A stretch of DNA of 64,000 bases, from NCBI RefSeq assembly GCF_014201905.1, contig NZ_JACHFM010000002.1, positions 496,001-560,000 of the forward strand, read 5' to 3'. Source of the DNA: Amaricoccus macauensis. Lineage in GTDB: Bacteria; Pseudomonadota; Alphaproteobacteria; Rhodobacterales; Rhodobacteraceae. Within the stretch, counting starts at the first letter, position 1; each line of letters begins with the position of its first letter. The translations under genes were made by a program, and so were the position numbers. Below the pieces are notes generated by a model that had not been told where the DNA came from, searched no databases, and was given only the letters and a program-made list of their open reading frames with translations. Below, in pieces: positions 27,485-36,262 of the stretch.

Positions 27485-28297
27485 TCAGCCATCCGCCATC
27501 GCGGCCCGGGCGCGCGGCCCGTGGAAGTATTCCTGCACCCACGGATCCCTGACCTTCAGCATGTCCGCCATGGTGCCGGTCGCGATGACTTTCCTGTGGG
27601 CAAGGACGGCGATGCGGTCACAGACCGCATGCAGCGTGTCGAGATCGTGGGTCACCATGAAGACCGTGAGCCCGAGCGACCCGCGAAGCTCGCGGATCAG
27701 CTGGTCGAAGGCATCCGCCCCGATCGGGTCGAGCCCGGCCGTCGGCTCGTCGAGAAAGACGATCGCGGGGTCAAGCGCCAGCGCCCTGGCGAGGCCCGCG
27801 CGTTTCTGCATGCCCCCCGACAGCTCCGACGGATACTTGCCGCAGGCGTCCGGTGGCAGCCCCGCCATCGATATCTTGAGCCGCGCCAGCGCCTTGCGCA
27901 GGGGTGCCACGACGTGCATGACCTCGCGCAGCGGCGCCTCGACGTTCTGCTGCACGGTGAGCGAGGAGAAGAGTGCCGCGTGCTGGAAGAGCACGCCCCA
28001 GCGTCGGCTCACCGCCTCGATCTCCGGCTCCGTCGCGTTCAGCACATCGACGCCGAGCACCTTGATCGATCCCGCCGTCGGCCGGTTCAGCCCGACGATG
28101 GAGCGCATCAGCACCGATTTTCCCGACCCCGACCCGCCGACGATGCCGAGCACCTCGCCCCGGTAGACATCGAGGTCGAGCCCGTTATGGACCACCTGCG
28201 AGCCGAAGCGGTTCACGAGGCCCCGAACCTCGATGATCGCCTCGCGCGGGGCAGGAGGCTCCGCCCTCGCGGCCCCACCGGGGCGCTCCGCCCTCAC
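27485..28297 (-). CDS. MlaF-like ABC ATPase
   Basis: ATPase of the MCE lipid transporter, about 270 residues from the GTG at 28297 that overlaps the permease stop (GTGA). Walker A is GGSGSGKSV, signature LSGGMQKRAGLARAL, Walker B IVFLDEPTAGLDP and the switch histidine in FMVTHDLDTL. The segment ALFSSLTVQQNVEAPL is typical of MlaF. The open frame reaches further right, but that part is antisense to the permease. Its C-terminus is followed within a few bases by the MlaD gene. Confidence 0.9.
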   Translation of the reverse strand: MRAERPGGAARAEPPAPREAIIEVRGLVNRFGSQVVHNGLDLDVYRGEVLGIVGGSGSGKSVLMRSIVGLNRPTAGSIKVLGVDVLNATEPEIEAVSRRWGVLFQHAALFSSLTVQQNVEAPLREVMHVVAPLRKALARLKISMAGLPPDACGKYPSELSGGMQKRAGLARALALDPAIVFLDEPTAGLDPIGADAFDQLIRELRGSLGLTVFMVTHDLDTLHAVCDRIAVLAHRKVIATGTMADMLKVRDPWVQEYFHGPRARAAMADG

Positions 28298-29430
28298 AGC
28301 CCTACCGTCGCGAAGAAGATGGCGAAGATCGCGTCGAGCACGATCACCATGAAGATCGCCAGCACCACCGACGACGACGTGAGACTGCCAAGGCTCTCGG
28401 CATTGCCCTCGACCTTCAGTCCGTGGTGGCACCCGATGAGCCCGATCACGAGGGCGAAGAACGGCGCCTTGATGAGACCGACCAGATAGTGTTCGACGGG
28501 GATGTTATCCGAAAGCCGCTCGATGAACATCTCTGGCGAGACGCCGAGCGTCAGCCACGCCATGACCCCCCCGCCCAGCAGCCCCGTGAGGTCCGCCACC
28601 ACCCCGAGCAGCGGCAGCACGATCAGCAACGCCAGCACGCGGGGCACGACGAGGATGCGGATCGGATCGAGCCCGAGGGTGCGCATGGCGTCGATCTCCT
28701 CGCGCATCTTCATCGAGCCGATCGAGGCGGTAAAGGCCGACGCCGAGCGTCCCGCGACGATGATCGCGGTCAGCAGGATCCCGAGTTCGCGCAGCACGGC
28801 GATGGCGATGAGGTCGACGACGAAGATCTCGGCGCCGAACTGCCGCAGCTGCACCGCGCCCATGTAGGCAAGAACGACGCCGATCAGGAACGCCATGAGC
28901 GAGGCGATCGGTACCGCGGCGAGACCGGCCGACTGCATGTGAAAGACGATCGACGTGAAGCGCAGCCGCGACGGATGGATGAACGCCTCGCCCACGCGCA
29001 CGATGACCGCACCAAAGAGCCCCAGCAGCTCGGTGAACGTGCTCCACGCGGTGACAACGTCGGTACCGAAGGCCTCGAGCCAGCGAATGAGGCCGTTGGT
29101 CGCCGGCGGGGCCACCGGGTCGGGCGGCAGGCTCTTCTCGACGGTTTCGAGCAGCCCGGCGCGCGCGGGCGCCAGCCCCTCGATGCGGACCTCGACCCCC
29201 TCGGCCGCGAGGCGCCGGCGCAGCGTCGCGATTGCCCAGGCGCCGGAGGTGTCGAACGCGGATACCCCCGTGCCATCGACCACGATCGGCCCGGGGCCGG
29301 TGATCTCGCCGAGGCGGGTGAAGATGGTCTCGACCCCGACGAGACTCAGGTCGCCCGAAAGCACCACCCTCGCCCCGGCGCCGGTCCGCTCGATGGCAAC
29401 CGCCGCGCCCGGTATCGTCGCGTCCCCCAC
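28294..29430 (-). CDS. MlaE-like permease with N-terminal STAS domain
   Basis: Inner-membrane permease of the MCE system, 378 residues from a GTG start. An N-terminal STAS-like domain (about 10-100, with VVDGTGVSAFDTSGAWAI) precedes the MlaE core: FIGVVLAYMG-like helix (AFLIGVVLAYMGAVQLRQFG), LRELGILLTAIIVAGRSASA and MKMREEIDAMRTLGLDPIRI, the cytoplasmic motif contacting MlaF. In E. coli STAS (MlaB) is a separate protein, whereas this fused form is common in alphaproteobacteria. First gene of the operon. Confidence 0.92.
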   Translation of the reverse strand: MGDATIPGAAVAIERTGAGARVVLSGDLSLVGVETIFTRLGEITGPGPIVVDGTGVSAFDTSGAWAIATLRRRLAAEGVEVRIEGLAPARAGLLETVEKSLPPDPVAPPATNGLIRWLEAFGTDVVTAWSTFTELLGLFGAVIVRVGEAFIHPSRLRFTSIVFHMQSAGLAAVPIASLMAFLIGVVLAYMGAVQLRQFGAEIFVVDLIAIAVLRELGILLTAIIVAGRSASAFTASIGSMKMREEIDAMRTLGLDPIRILVVPRVLALLIVLPLLGVVADLTGLLGGGVMAWLTLGVSPEMFIERLSDNIPVEHYLVGLIKAPFFALVIGLIGCHHGLKVEGNAESLGSLTSSSVVLAIFMVIVLDAIFAIFFATVGL

Positions 29431-29516
29431 AGCCGCCTCATGCTATCCAGAGGACGCATTCAACATGACCGGCGCGCGCGGAGCAAGGTCGGGAGAGATT
29501 GAGGAGAGACCGCCGT

Positions 29517-30770
29517 TCAGTCCGCCAGCCGCACCAGCGCGTGACGCTTCTTGCCGATCGAGACCTTGAGCCCGCCCGCGAGCGCATCTGCCGTCACGAC
29601 GGCGTTCGGATCGGCGACGACCTCGTTGTCGAGACGCAGGCCGCGTTCCGAAATCAGCCGCTTCGCCTCCTTGCCGGACTTCACGAGGCCGGTGGCGACG
29701 ACAAGATGGCTGACCGTGATCCCGTCGCCCACCTCGGCCGCGGAGAGCGTCACCACCTCCAGCGCGTCGCCGACGCCGCCCTCGGCGAAGACCGCGCGCG
29801 CCGTCGCCTCGGCCTGCGCCGCCGCCGCGGCACCGTGGCAGAGCGTTGTGACGGCGTTCGCCAGCGTCACCTTGGCGGCGTTCACCTCCGCGCCGCCGAG
29901 ACTGCCCAGCCGCTCGCACTCGTCCACCGGCAGCTCGGTGTAGAGCTTCAGGAACCGCCCCACGTCCGCGTCGGTGGTGTTGCGCCAGAACTGCCAGAAC
30001 TCATAGGGCGAGAGCATGTCGGCGTTGAGCCAGACCGCGCCGCCCGCGCTCTTGCCCATCTTGCGCCCGTCCGAGGTGGTGAGCAGCGGCGAGGTGAGCC
30101 CGAAGACCTCCGCGCCCGCCACCCGCCGGGTGAGATCGACGCCGTTCACGATGTTGCCCCACTGGTCCGAGCCGCCCATCTGCAACAGGCACCCCTCGCG
30201 GCGGTGGATCTCCAGGAAATCATAGGCCTGAAGGATCATGTAGTTGAATTCGAGGAAGCTCAGCGGCTGCTCCCGGTCCAGGCGCGACTTCACGCTGTCG
30301 AAGGACAGCATCCGGTTCACCGAGAAATGCCGGCCGATGTCGCGCAGGAACGTCAGGTAGTTCAGCTCGTCGAGCCACTCGGCGTTGTCGAGCATGATCG
30401 CGTCCGAGGCGCTCTCACCGTAGGCGAGGTACTTCGCGAAGACACCCCGGATCGTCGCGATATTGGCGCCGATCTGCTCGGGCGTCAGAAGCGGCCGCTC
30501 GTCCGAACGAAACGACGGATCGCCGATCTTGGTGGTGCCGCCGCCCATGAGCGTGATCGGCCGGTGACCGGTCTTCTGCAGCCAGCGCAGCATCATGATG
30601 TTGAGCAGGTGGCCCACGTGCAGCGACTGGGCCGTCGCGTCATAGCCGATGTAGGCCGGCACGACACCGGCCACGAGCTTCGCGTCGAGGGCTTCGAGGT
30701 CGGTGCAGTCCTGCATATACCCGCGCTCGATCATCACGTGGAGAAAGTCGCTCTTCGGGCGCTGGGTCAT
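29517..30770 (-). CDS. tyrS: Tyrosyl-tRNA synthetase
   Basis: Charges tRNA-Tyr, about 417 residues, class I. The HIGH signature appears as HVGHLL, tyrosine recognition around YMILQAYDF, and the KMSKS loop as [11 protein letters not shown]-terminal S4 RNA-binding domain follows ([28 protein letters not shown]). ATG 30770 (MTQRPKSDF) is the likely start; an ATG at 30788 is in frame. Divergent from anmK, the usual alphaproteobacterial neighbour. Confidence 0.97.
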   Translation of the reverse strand: MTQRPKSDFLHVMIERGYMQDCTDLEALDAKLVAGVVPAYIGYDATAQSLHVGHLLNIMMLRWLQKTGHRPITLMGGGTTKIGDPSFRSDERPLLTPEQIGANIATIRGVFAKYLAYGESASDAIMLDNAEWLDELNYLTFLRDIGRHFSVNRMLSFDSVKSRLDREQPLSFLEFNYMILQAYDFLEIHRREGCLLQMGGSDQWGNIVNGVDLTRRVAGAEVFGLTSPLLTTSDGRKMGKSAGGAVWLNADMLSPYEFWQFWRNTTDADVGRFLKLYTELPVDECERLGSLGGAEVNAAKVTLANAVTTLCHGAAAAAQAEATARAVFAEGGVGDALEVVTLSAAEVGDGITVSHLVVATGLVKSGKEAKRLISERGLRLDNEVVADPNAVVTADALAGGLKVSIGKKRHALVRLAD

Positions 30771-30874
30771 CTCGTCTGGTCCTTCCACGGCAGAGGGCGC
30801 CCTTCTATAGCGGTTCCGGACGGGACGAAAGGCCGGGACGAACGACGGCGAAAGACTGGACGAAAGGACGGCGG

Positions 30875-31951
30875 ATGCGGGCTTTGGGGTTGATGTCGGG
30901 CACGTCGATGGACGGGGTGGACGCGGCCGTGCTCGAAACCGATGGCGAGACGGTGACGAGCTTCGGACCGTCGGCGTTCCGGCCGTACGAGCCGCAGGAC
31001 CGCGCGCTCCTGCGCGAGGCGCTCGGCCGCTGGCCGGGAGAGCCCGGCCTCGACGCCGTTGAGGCGGCGGTGCGCGAAGCCCATGCCGCCGCGATCGCCG
31101 GCTTCGACGGGCTGGAACTCATAGGCTTCCACGGCCAGACGCTCGCGCACGATCCGAAGGGCAGGGGGACGCACCAGATCGGCCGTGGCGACCGTCTCGC
31201 GGCGGAGGCCGGCGTGCCGGTCGTCTGGGACTTTCGTGCAGCCGACGTCGCATCGGGCGGCGAAGGCGCGCCGCTGGTGCCGTTCTTCCACTTCGCGCTG
31301 GCGCGCACGATCGGCGCCACGGCCCCGGTCGCATTCCTCAACATCGGCGGCGTGGCGAACGTCACATGGGTCGATCCGCGCGCGTGCGCGCCGGAAGCTC
31401 CGGGCGCGCTCGTTGCCTTCGACACCGGGCCGGGCAACGCGCTGCTCGACGACTTTCTCTCCGAGCGGCTTGGCGCGGCGTTCGACGCCGACGGCGCGAC
31501 CTCCGGGGCGGGCAGGGCGTGCGGCGAGGTGCTCGGCCGTCTCGCTGATCATCCCTATATCCGCCGTCCGCCGCCGAAGTCACTGGATCGTCAGGATTTC
31601 CACGGCTTTCTCGACGCGGTGCGCGGGCTTTCCACCGAGGACGGCGCGGCGACGCTCGCGGCGCTCACTGTCGCCTGCGTCATCGAGGGCGCGCGGCATT
31701 TTCCTGAACCGCCCGCCCGCTGGCTCGTCTGCGGCGGCGGCCGGCGGAACCGGACCCTGATGGCGATGCTTGGTGCCAGATCGAACGCACCGGTGGAGGC
31801 GGTGGAGGCGGCCGGGCTCGACGGCGACATGCTGGAGGCCCAGGCCTTCGCCTTTCTCGCGGTCCGGGTGCTCCGCGGTCTCCCCACATCGGCGTCCGCC
31901 ACCACCGGCGCCCGGCTGCCAGTGTCGGGCGGGCGCATCAGTCGCCCCTGA
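30875..31951 (+). CDS. anmK: Anhydro-N-acetylmuramic acid kinase
   Basis: Phosphorylates and opens 1,6-anhydroMurNAc during cell-wall recycling. 358 residues. The ATPase-superfamily phosphate loop [15 protein letters not shown] is at the N-terminus. [25 protein letters not shown] and [16 protein letters not shown] are family motifs, and [13 protein letters not shown] closes the nucleotide site. The start is within a purine-rich leader 104 bases from tyrS, which is transcribed the other way. Confidence 0.95.
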   Translation: MRALGLMSGTSMDGVDAAVLETDGETVTSFGPSAFRPYEPQDRALLREALGRWPGEPGLDAVEAAVREAHAAAIAGFDGLELIGFHGQTLAHDPKGRGTHQIGRGDRLAAEAGVPVVWDFRAADVASGGEGAPLVPFFHFALARTIGATAPVAFLNIGGVANVTWVDPRACAPEAPGALVAFDTGPGNALLDDFLSERLGAAFDADGATSGAGRACGEVLGRLADHPYIRRPPPKSLDRQDFHGFLDAVRGLSTEDGAATLAALTVACVIEGARHFPEPPARWLVCGGGRRNRTLMAMLGARSNAPVEAVEAAGLDGDMLEAQAFAFLAVRVLRGLPTSASATTGARLPVSGGRISRP

Positions 31952-32058
31952 TCCGCCTCTGAGCCGGGCTCTGATCCTGACCCTGTCCCGCCCGGATCTT
32001 GGCAAGCGCCGGCTGCGGCGCCATATGCAGCGGGACTGGCAAGCCATGGAGCCGCCCG

Positions 32059-32307
32059 ATGCAGACCCGGAACAAGATGTTCGACGACCTCTCGCACCTC
32101 TTCACCAACGCGATGGGTGTGGCGCAGGGAGCGAAGACCGAAGCCGAGACCGCCATGCGCGGCCTTGTGGATCGCTGGCTCGCCGAGCGCAATTTCGTGA
32201 CACGCGAGGAGTTCGACGCGGTGCGTGCCATGGCGCAGAAGGCGCGCGAGGAAAACGAGGCGCTGAAGGCGCGGCTCGCGGCTCTTGAGGCCGCCGCGAA
32301 AGCTTGA
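32059..32307 (+). CDS. ubiK: UbiK/BMFP-family accessory factor
   Basis: Small coiled-coil protein of 82 residues that in proteobacteria assists the ubiquinone-biosynthesis complex; homologues also fuse membranes in vitro. MFDDLSHLFTNAMGVAQGAK opens the family, and a C-terminal helix (REENEALKARLAALEAAAKA) forms a trimeric coiled coil. I start at ATG 32059 (MQTRNKMFDDL); ATG 32077 is also possible. It precedes a YbjN-like gene by 182 bases. Confidence 0.82.
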   Translation: MQTRNKMFDDLSHLFTNAMGVAQGAKTEAETAMRGLVDRWLAERNFVTREEFDAVRAMAQKAREENEALKARLAALEAAAKA

Positions 32308-32489
32308 CTTTGCGTTAACGCTGTCACGATTCTTTTGTGCGGGCGCACATTGATTCCGCTTTACAGGTGCGCTCGGCACGCTACACCATATCTTGTAGGG
32401 AAGCCGAGAATCCGGCTGACCTGTTGTTAACCTCACGCCACTGCGCGGGGTGACACCCCCGCCGGTGGCCATAATGAGAGGCTGCGGGC

Positions 32490-32993
32490 ATGGGCATTGT
32501 CGAGCGTGACTTCGACAACGAGGATCTTCATCCGATCGACATCGTCGAGACTATGGCCGAGGAGCGTTCCTGGGATTTCGACCGCGTGGCCGAGGACCAG
32601 ATCGCCATGGCGATCGACGGATCCTGGCGCACGTATTCCGTGACTCTCGCCTGGTCGCAGCGCGAAGAGGCACTGCGCCTGATCTGCGCCTTCGAGATGG
32701 CGCCACCCGTGCGCCGGCTCTCGGCGATGCACACTGCCATGGGCCTCGCGAACGATGTCTGCTGGAGCGGTGCCTTCGTGCTTTGGCGCGAACAAAAGCT
32801 CATGGGCTACCGCTACAGCCTGAACCTCGCCGGCGGCGCTCACGCGACCGAGGCGCAGATTCAGGACATGGTCCGCACCGCCGTAAACGCCTGCGAACGC
32901 TTCTATCCGGCGTTCCAGCTTGTTGCCTGGGGCAATGAGAAACCCGAGCGGGCACTCACGATCGCCATGGCCGAAGCATACGGCAGAGCTTAG
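32490..32993 (+). CDS. YbjN-domain protein
   Basis: Cytoplasmic protein of 167 residues with the YbjN (type III secretion chaperone-like) fold: HPIDIVETMAEERSWDFDRV, ALRLICAFEMAPP, VLWREQKLMGYRYSL. YbjN in enterobacteria influences motility and stress tolerance, but the alphaproteobacterial proteins are uncharacterised. The ubiK, ybjN, proC, phasin, csaA order is one I associate with Rhodobacteraceae; here an MFS transporter is inserted between ybjN and proC. Confidence 0.78.
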   Translation: MGIVERDFDNEDLHPIDIVETMAEERSWDFDRVAEDQIAMAIDGSWRTYSVTLAWSQREEALRLICAFEMAPPVRRLSAMHTAMGLANDVCWSGAFVLWREQKLMGYRYSLNLAGGAHATEAQIQDMVRTAVNACERFYPAFQLVAWGNEKPERALTIAMAEAYGRA

Positions 32994-33007
32994 CTGAACG
33001 TGATCTA

Positions 33008-33026
33008 TTGAATTCAGAGAATTCAA
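33008..33026. promoter_or_regulatory. AT-rich inverted repeat upstream of the MFS transporter
   Basis: Perfect repeat TTGAATTC-AGA-GAATTCAA, 14 bases after the ybjN-like stop and 112 bases before the transporter start. Its AT content stands out from the surroundings. It could be a regulator site for the transporter; the lack of a T tract argues against a terminator. Confidence 0.45.
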
Positions 33027-33138
33027 CGACTTGCTTGTGCAGGGGCGGCGCGACTCTCAGTTGCTCCGTCCCTGTATTTCAGCGTAGTGTCCCCGGAAAT
33101 GTCGCTCACGAAGAACGACGTTTCACGGGGGAACTAGA

Positions 33139-34440
33139 ATGGTTGCAGCATCCGGCCGAGGTGTAGTCCTCGGCAATCCAGCACTCGTGGCGCCGCTCTG
33201 TTGGGCGGCGATCATCCTTGACGGCTTCGATCTCGTGGTTCTCGGCGCGCTCATTCCGACGCTGACCAACGACACGGCCGGTACGCCCTGGATGACCACT
33301 GGTCAGGCGACTTTCATCTCGATGATCGGCCTCGTCGGCATGACGCTCGGCGCGCTGGCGATCGGCACCGCCACCGACATCATCGGCCGCCGCAAGGCGC
33401 TGATCGGCGCGGTCGCGGCCTTCTCGGTCATGACCATGCTCTGCGGGTTCGCGCAAGGCCCGGTCAGCCTCGGCCTCTACCGCTTCCTCGCGGGCGTGGG
33501 CCTCGGAGGCTGCCTGCCGACGGCGATCGCTCTCGTCACCGAGTTCTCCGGCCGAAGCGCCGCGGGCAAGGCCAGCACGACGATGATGACCGGCTACCAC
33601 GTCGGTGCCGTCGCCACGGCGCTCCTCGGGCTCGTCTTCCTCGACACCCTCGGCTGGCGCGCGATGTTCTTCGCCGGCGCGATCCCCGGCCTCCTGCTTC
33701 TGCCGGTCATGTGGCGCCATGTGCCCGAATCGCCGGCCTTCCTGCTCGCCAAGGGCCAGCCCGAGGCCGCCCGCCGGGTCGCCGACCACTACAACATCAC
33801 GCTCGAAGCCCCGGTGATCGATCCGGCGGCGAAGGCCGAGGTGCCGATCCGCACGCTCCTGAGCCCGGGCTTCCTGCGCAACAGCCTCGCGATCTGGGTC
33901 ACCTCGTTCTGCGGCCTGCTTCTGGTCTACGCCCTCAACACCTGGCTGCCGAAGCTCATGGTGCAGGCGGACTACGGCCTCGCCCAGGGCCTGTGGTTCC
34001 TCATGCTGCTGAATGCCGGCGCCGTGGTCGGACTGCTCGTCGCCGGGCGGGTCGGTGACCGCATCGGCCTCCGCCGCGGCAGCATCCTGTGGTTCCTCTG
34101 CGGGGCGATCTTCCTCGCGGCGCTCTCGGTGCGCATGCCGATCGCGGCGCTCTATGTGATGGTCTTCCTGACCGGCTGCTTCGTCTTCAGCGCGCAGGTG
34201 CTGGTCTATGCCTTCACCGCCGCCAGCCATCCGCCGCAGGTGCGCGCCACCGCGGTCGGCATGTCCGCGGGCGTCGGACGGGTCGGGGCGATCGTCGGCC
34301 CGCTGCTCGGCGGTCTCCTCGTCGGTCTCGGCCTCGGGCACCCGTGGGGCTTCTACATCTTCGCCATCGTGGGCTTCTGCGGCGCGGTCGCGCTCAGCAT
34401 GGCGCGCGAGACCGCAACCTCGCGGGCCAGCCGGAGCTAG
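33139..34440 (+). CDS. MFS transporter, aromatic acid:H+ symporter (AAHS) family
   Basis: Inner-membrane transporter of 433 residues, twelve helices. Family marks are the acidic GFDLVVLGALIPTL in helix 1, GTATDIIGRRKALIGAV in loop 2-3, RFLAGVGLGGCLPTAIALV in helix 4, and GRVGDRIGLRRGS in loop 8-9. AAHS members import benzoate, 4-hydroxybenzoate, protocatechuate or related acids. No aromatic catabolic gene lies nearby, so the substrate remains open. It separates the ybjN-like gene from proC. Confidence 0.83.
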   Translation: MVAASGRGVVLGNPALVAPLCWAAIILDGFDLVVLGALIPTLTNDTAGTPWMTTGQATFISMIGLVGMTLGALAIGTATDIIGRRKALIGAVAAFSVMTMLCGFAQGPVSLGLYRFLAGVGLGGCLPTAIALVTEFSGRSAAGKASTTMMTGYHVGAVATALLGLVFLDTLGWRAMFFAGAIPGLLLLPVMWRHVPESPAFLLAKGQPEAARRVADHYNITLEAPVIDPAAKAEVPIRTLLSPGFLRNSLAIWVTSFCGLLLVYALNTWLPKLMVQADYGLAQGLWFLMLLNAGAVVGLLVAGRVGDRIGLRRGSILWFLCGAIFLAALSVRMPIAALYVMVFLTGCFVFSAQVLVYAFTAASHPPQVRATAVGMSAGVGRVGAIVGPLLGGLLVGLGLGHPWGFYIFAIVGFCGAVALSMARETATSRASRS

Positions 34441-34512
34441 CCTGCCTGACGAAACGGCTTCACAACCGGCTGCGGTCCCCCTAGGGTCTCGGTCGTGTCC
34501 GCGGGGGATCGC

Positions 34513-35334
34513 ATGGAATTCGATGAGGTTGCGCGGCGCGGGCTTGTCTTGCTCGGCTGCGGCAAGATGGGCGGCGCAATGCTCGACGGCTGGCTCGCGG
34601 GCGGCCTTCCGGCCAGTGCCGTGACTGTCCTCGACCCAAAGCCGTCTGCCGGCCTCGAGGCGCGCGTCTCCGCGGGTCTGAACCTCAATGGTGAGCTACC
34701 GGCCGATCCCGCCGTGGCGATCCTCGCGGTGAAGCCCCAGATGATGGGCGCCGCCCTCCCGCAGCTGGCCGCGCTTGGCGGCGGGGGGACCCTCTTCGTC
34801 TCGATCGCCGCCGGCACCACGCTCGCGACGCTCGGCGACGCGCTCGGGGCGGGGACGCCGATCGTGCGGGCGATGCCGAACACCCCGGCCGCGGTCGGCC
34901 GGGGGATCACGGCGCTGATCGGCAACGCCTCGGTGGATGCCGCCGGGCTCGATCTCGCCGAGAACCTGCTGTCGGCGGTCGGGCGCACCGTGCGCATCGA
35001 CACCGAATCCGAGATTGACGCGATTACCGCGTTGTCGGGCTCGGGGCCGGCATATGTCTTCCTTCTGATCGAAGCGATGGCTGCGGCCGGCGTGGCTCAG
35101 GGCCTCGCTCCGGAATTGGCCCAGTCACTCGCGCGTGCTACGGTCATCGGCGCGGGGGCTCTCGCAGAGTCCGCCGCGGAGACGCCGGCCGCGCAGCTTC
35201 GAACGGATGTCACCAGTCCTGGCGGCACCACGGCCGCCGCGCTTCAGGTTCTGATGGCGGACGAAGGACTGGTGGATCTGATGTCTCGCGCCATTGCCGC
35301 AGCTGCTGCGCGCAGTCGCGAGCTCGCTGTCTGA
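34513..35334 (+). CDS. proC: Pyrroline-5-carboxylate reductase
   Basis: Last step of proline synthesis, NADPH-dependent, about 273 residues. The Rossmann motif is LVLLGCGKMGGAMLDGW; VRAMPNTPAAVGRGITALIG and the C-terminal GSGPAYVFLLIEAMAAAGVA, then LRTDVTSPGGTTAAAL are family signatures. ATG 34513 has GGGGGA five to six bases upstream; a GTG at 34495 is in frame. Followed by a GC hairpin and the phasin gene. Confidence 0.95.
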   Translation: MEFDEVARRGLVLLGCGKMGGAMLDGWLAGGLPASAVTVLDPKPSAGLEARVSAGLNLNGELPADPAVAILAVKPQMMGAALPQLAALGGGGTLFVSIAAGTTLATLGDALGAGTPIVRAMPNTPAAVGRGITALIGNASVDAAGLDLAENLLSAVGRTVRIDTESEIDAITALSGSGPAYVFLLIEAMAAAGVAQGLAPELAQSLARATVIGAGALAESAAETPAAQLRTDVTSPGGTTAAALQVLMADEGLVDLMSRAIAAAAARSRELAV

Positions 35335-35340
35335 AGGCCC

Positions 35341-35357
35341 GGCCGCCGGGGGCGGCC
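35341..35357. terminator. GC hairpin between proC and the phasin gene
   Basis: GGCCGCC and GGCGGCC form a 7-base stem around GGG, seven bases after the proC stop. The following TATTCTA is only weakly T-rich. It may attenuate read-through into the phasin gene. Confidence 0.4.
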
Positions 35358-35379
35358 TATTCTAGTAAGGAGAGCCAAC

Positions 35380-35847
35380 ATGTTCGATCCCAAGACCTTC
35401 TCGTTCGACGTAGACAAGATGACCGAATTCTTCAAACAGAACGACTTCAGCAAGCAACTCGCGAACCTGAAGATCCCGGGCGTCGATACCGACGCAATGG
35501 TCGCCGCGCAGCAGAAGAACATGGACGCGCTGGTCGAGGCCAACAAGGCCGCCGCCGCCGGCTATCAGGACCTGTTCCGCAAGCAGGTCGCGATCTTCGA
35601 AGAGACGATGTCCGAGGCCCGCAAGCAGCTGAGTTCGTTCGACACCACGAAGCTAGACGCCGATGCGGCGAAGGCTCAGGGCGATCTCGCCCGCGCGGCC
35701 TTCGAAAAGGCGATCGGCAACATGCAGGCGCTGGCCGAGAGCGCCCAGAAGGCGAACTCCGACGCCTACGACATCGTCGCCGCGCGTATCCGCGAGAGCA
35801 TGACCGAGCTCCGCGACATGGCCAACAAGGCCACGAAGCAGGGCTGA
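35380..35847 (+). CDS. Phasin family protein
   Basis: 155-residue, mostly helical protein of the Phasin_2 family, expected to coat polyhydroxyalkanoate granules. FFKQNDFSKQLANLKIPGVD near the N-terminus, then QQKNMDALVEANKAAAAGYQ and the long amphipathic AFEKAIGNMQALAESAQKAN are characteristic. Strong AAGGAGAG ribosome site. No polymerase (phaC) or depolymerase gene lies in the window. In members of this family the phasin near proC may have a broader role than PHA. Confidence 0.82.
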   Translation: MFDPKTFSFDVDKMTEFFKQNDFSKQLANLKIPGVDTDAMVAAQQKNMDALVEANKAAAAGYQDLFRKQVAIFEETMSEARKQLSSFDTTKLDADAAKAQGDLARAAFEKAIGNMQALAESAQKANSDAYDIVAARIRESMTELRDMANKATKQG

Positions 35848-35854
35848 TGCTCTT

Positions 35855-35905
35855 GCTCCGCCCCGCCCGGCACGCTCTAAAGGGCGGGCCGGATTGGGGC
35901 GGAGC
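35855..35905 (+). repeat. Nested inverted repeats over the csaA ribosome site
   Basis: GCTCCGCCCC (35855-35864) and GGGGCGGAGC (35896-35905) are perfect 10-base complements; the 3' arm contains the GGAG that serves csaA. Inside it CCCGCCC (35862-35868) can instead pair with GGGCGGG (35882-35888). The two stems share bases 35862-35864 and so cannot form together in full. Confidence 0.5.
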
Positions 35906-35911
35906 GCACGA

Positions 35912-36253
35912 ATGACCACCGAGATTTCTTTCGACGACTTCCTGCAGGTCGATATTCGCGTCGGCCGCATCGTCCGGGTCGAGCCGTTTCCCGAAGCCCG
36001 GAAACCGGCGTGGAAGCTCTGGATCGACTTCGGGCCGGGCCTCGGCGAGAAGAAGTCCTCCGCCCAGATCACCACCCACTACACCGCTGACGATCTCGTC
36101 GGCCGCCAGGTCCTCGCGGTCGTCAACTTCCCGCCACGCCAGATCGGCCCGTTCCGCTCCGAAGTGCTGACCCTCGGCCTCGCCGACGCCGAGGGCGCCA
36201 TCGTCCTGATCAGCCCGGAACGCGATGTGCCGACCGGCGCCCGACTGCACTAG
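35912..36253 (+). CDS. csaA: CsaA-like tRNA-binding domain protein
   Basis: Small dimeric protein (113 residues) with the OB-fold tRNA-binding domain also found at the C-terminus of methionyl-tRNA synthetase. FDDFLQVDIRVGRIVRVEPF, then FPPRQIGPFRSEVLTLGL, are hallmark segments. CsaA binds tRNA and has chaperone-like and secretion-related activity in Bacillus; the alphaproteobacterial role is unclear. ATG 35912 with GGAG seven bases upstream. Convergent with the aldo-keto reductase, nine bases apart. Confidence 0.88.
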   Translation: MTTEISFDDFLQVDIRVGRIVRVEPFPEARKPAWKLWIDFGPGLGEKKSSAQITTHYTADDLVGRQVLAVVNFPPRQIGPFRSEVLTLGLADAEGAIVLISPERDVPTGARLH

Positions 36254-36262
36254 CTCCCTGTA

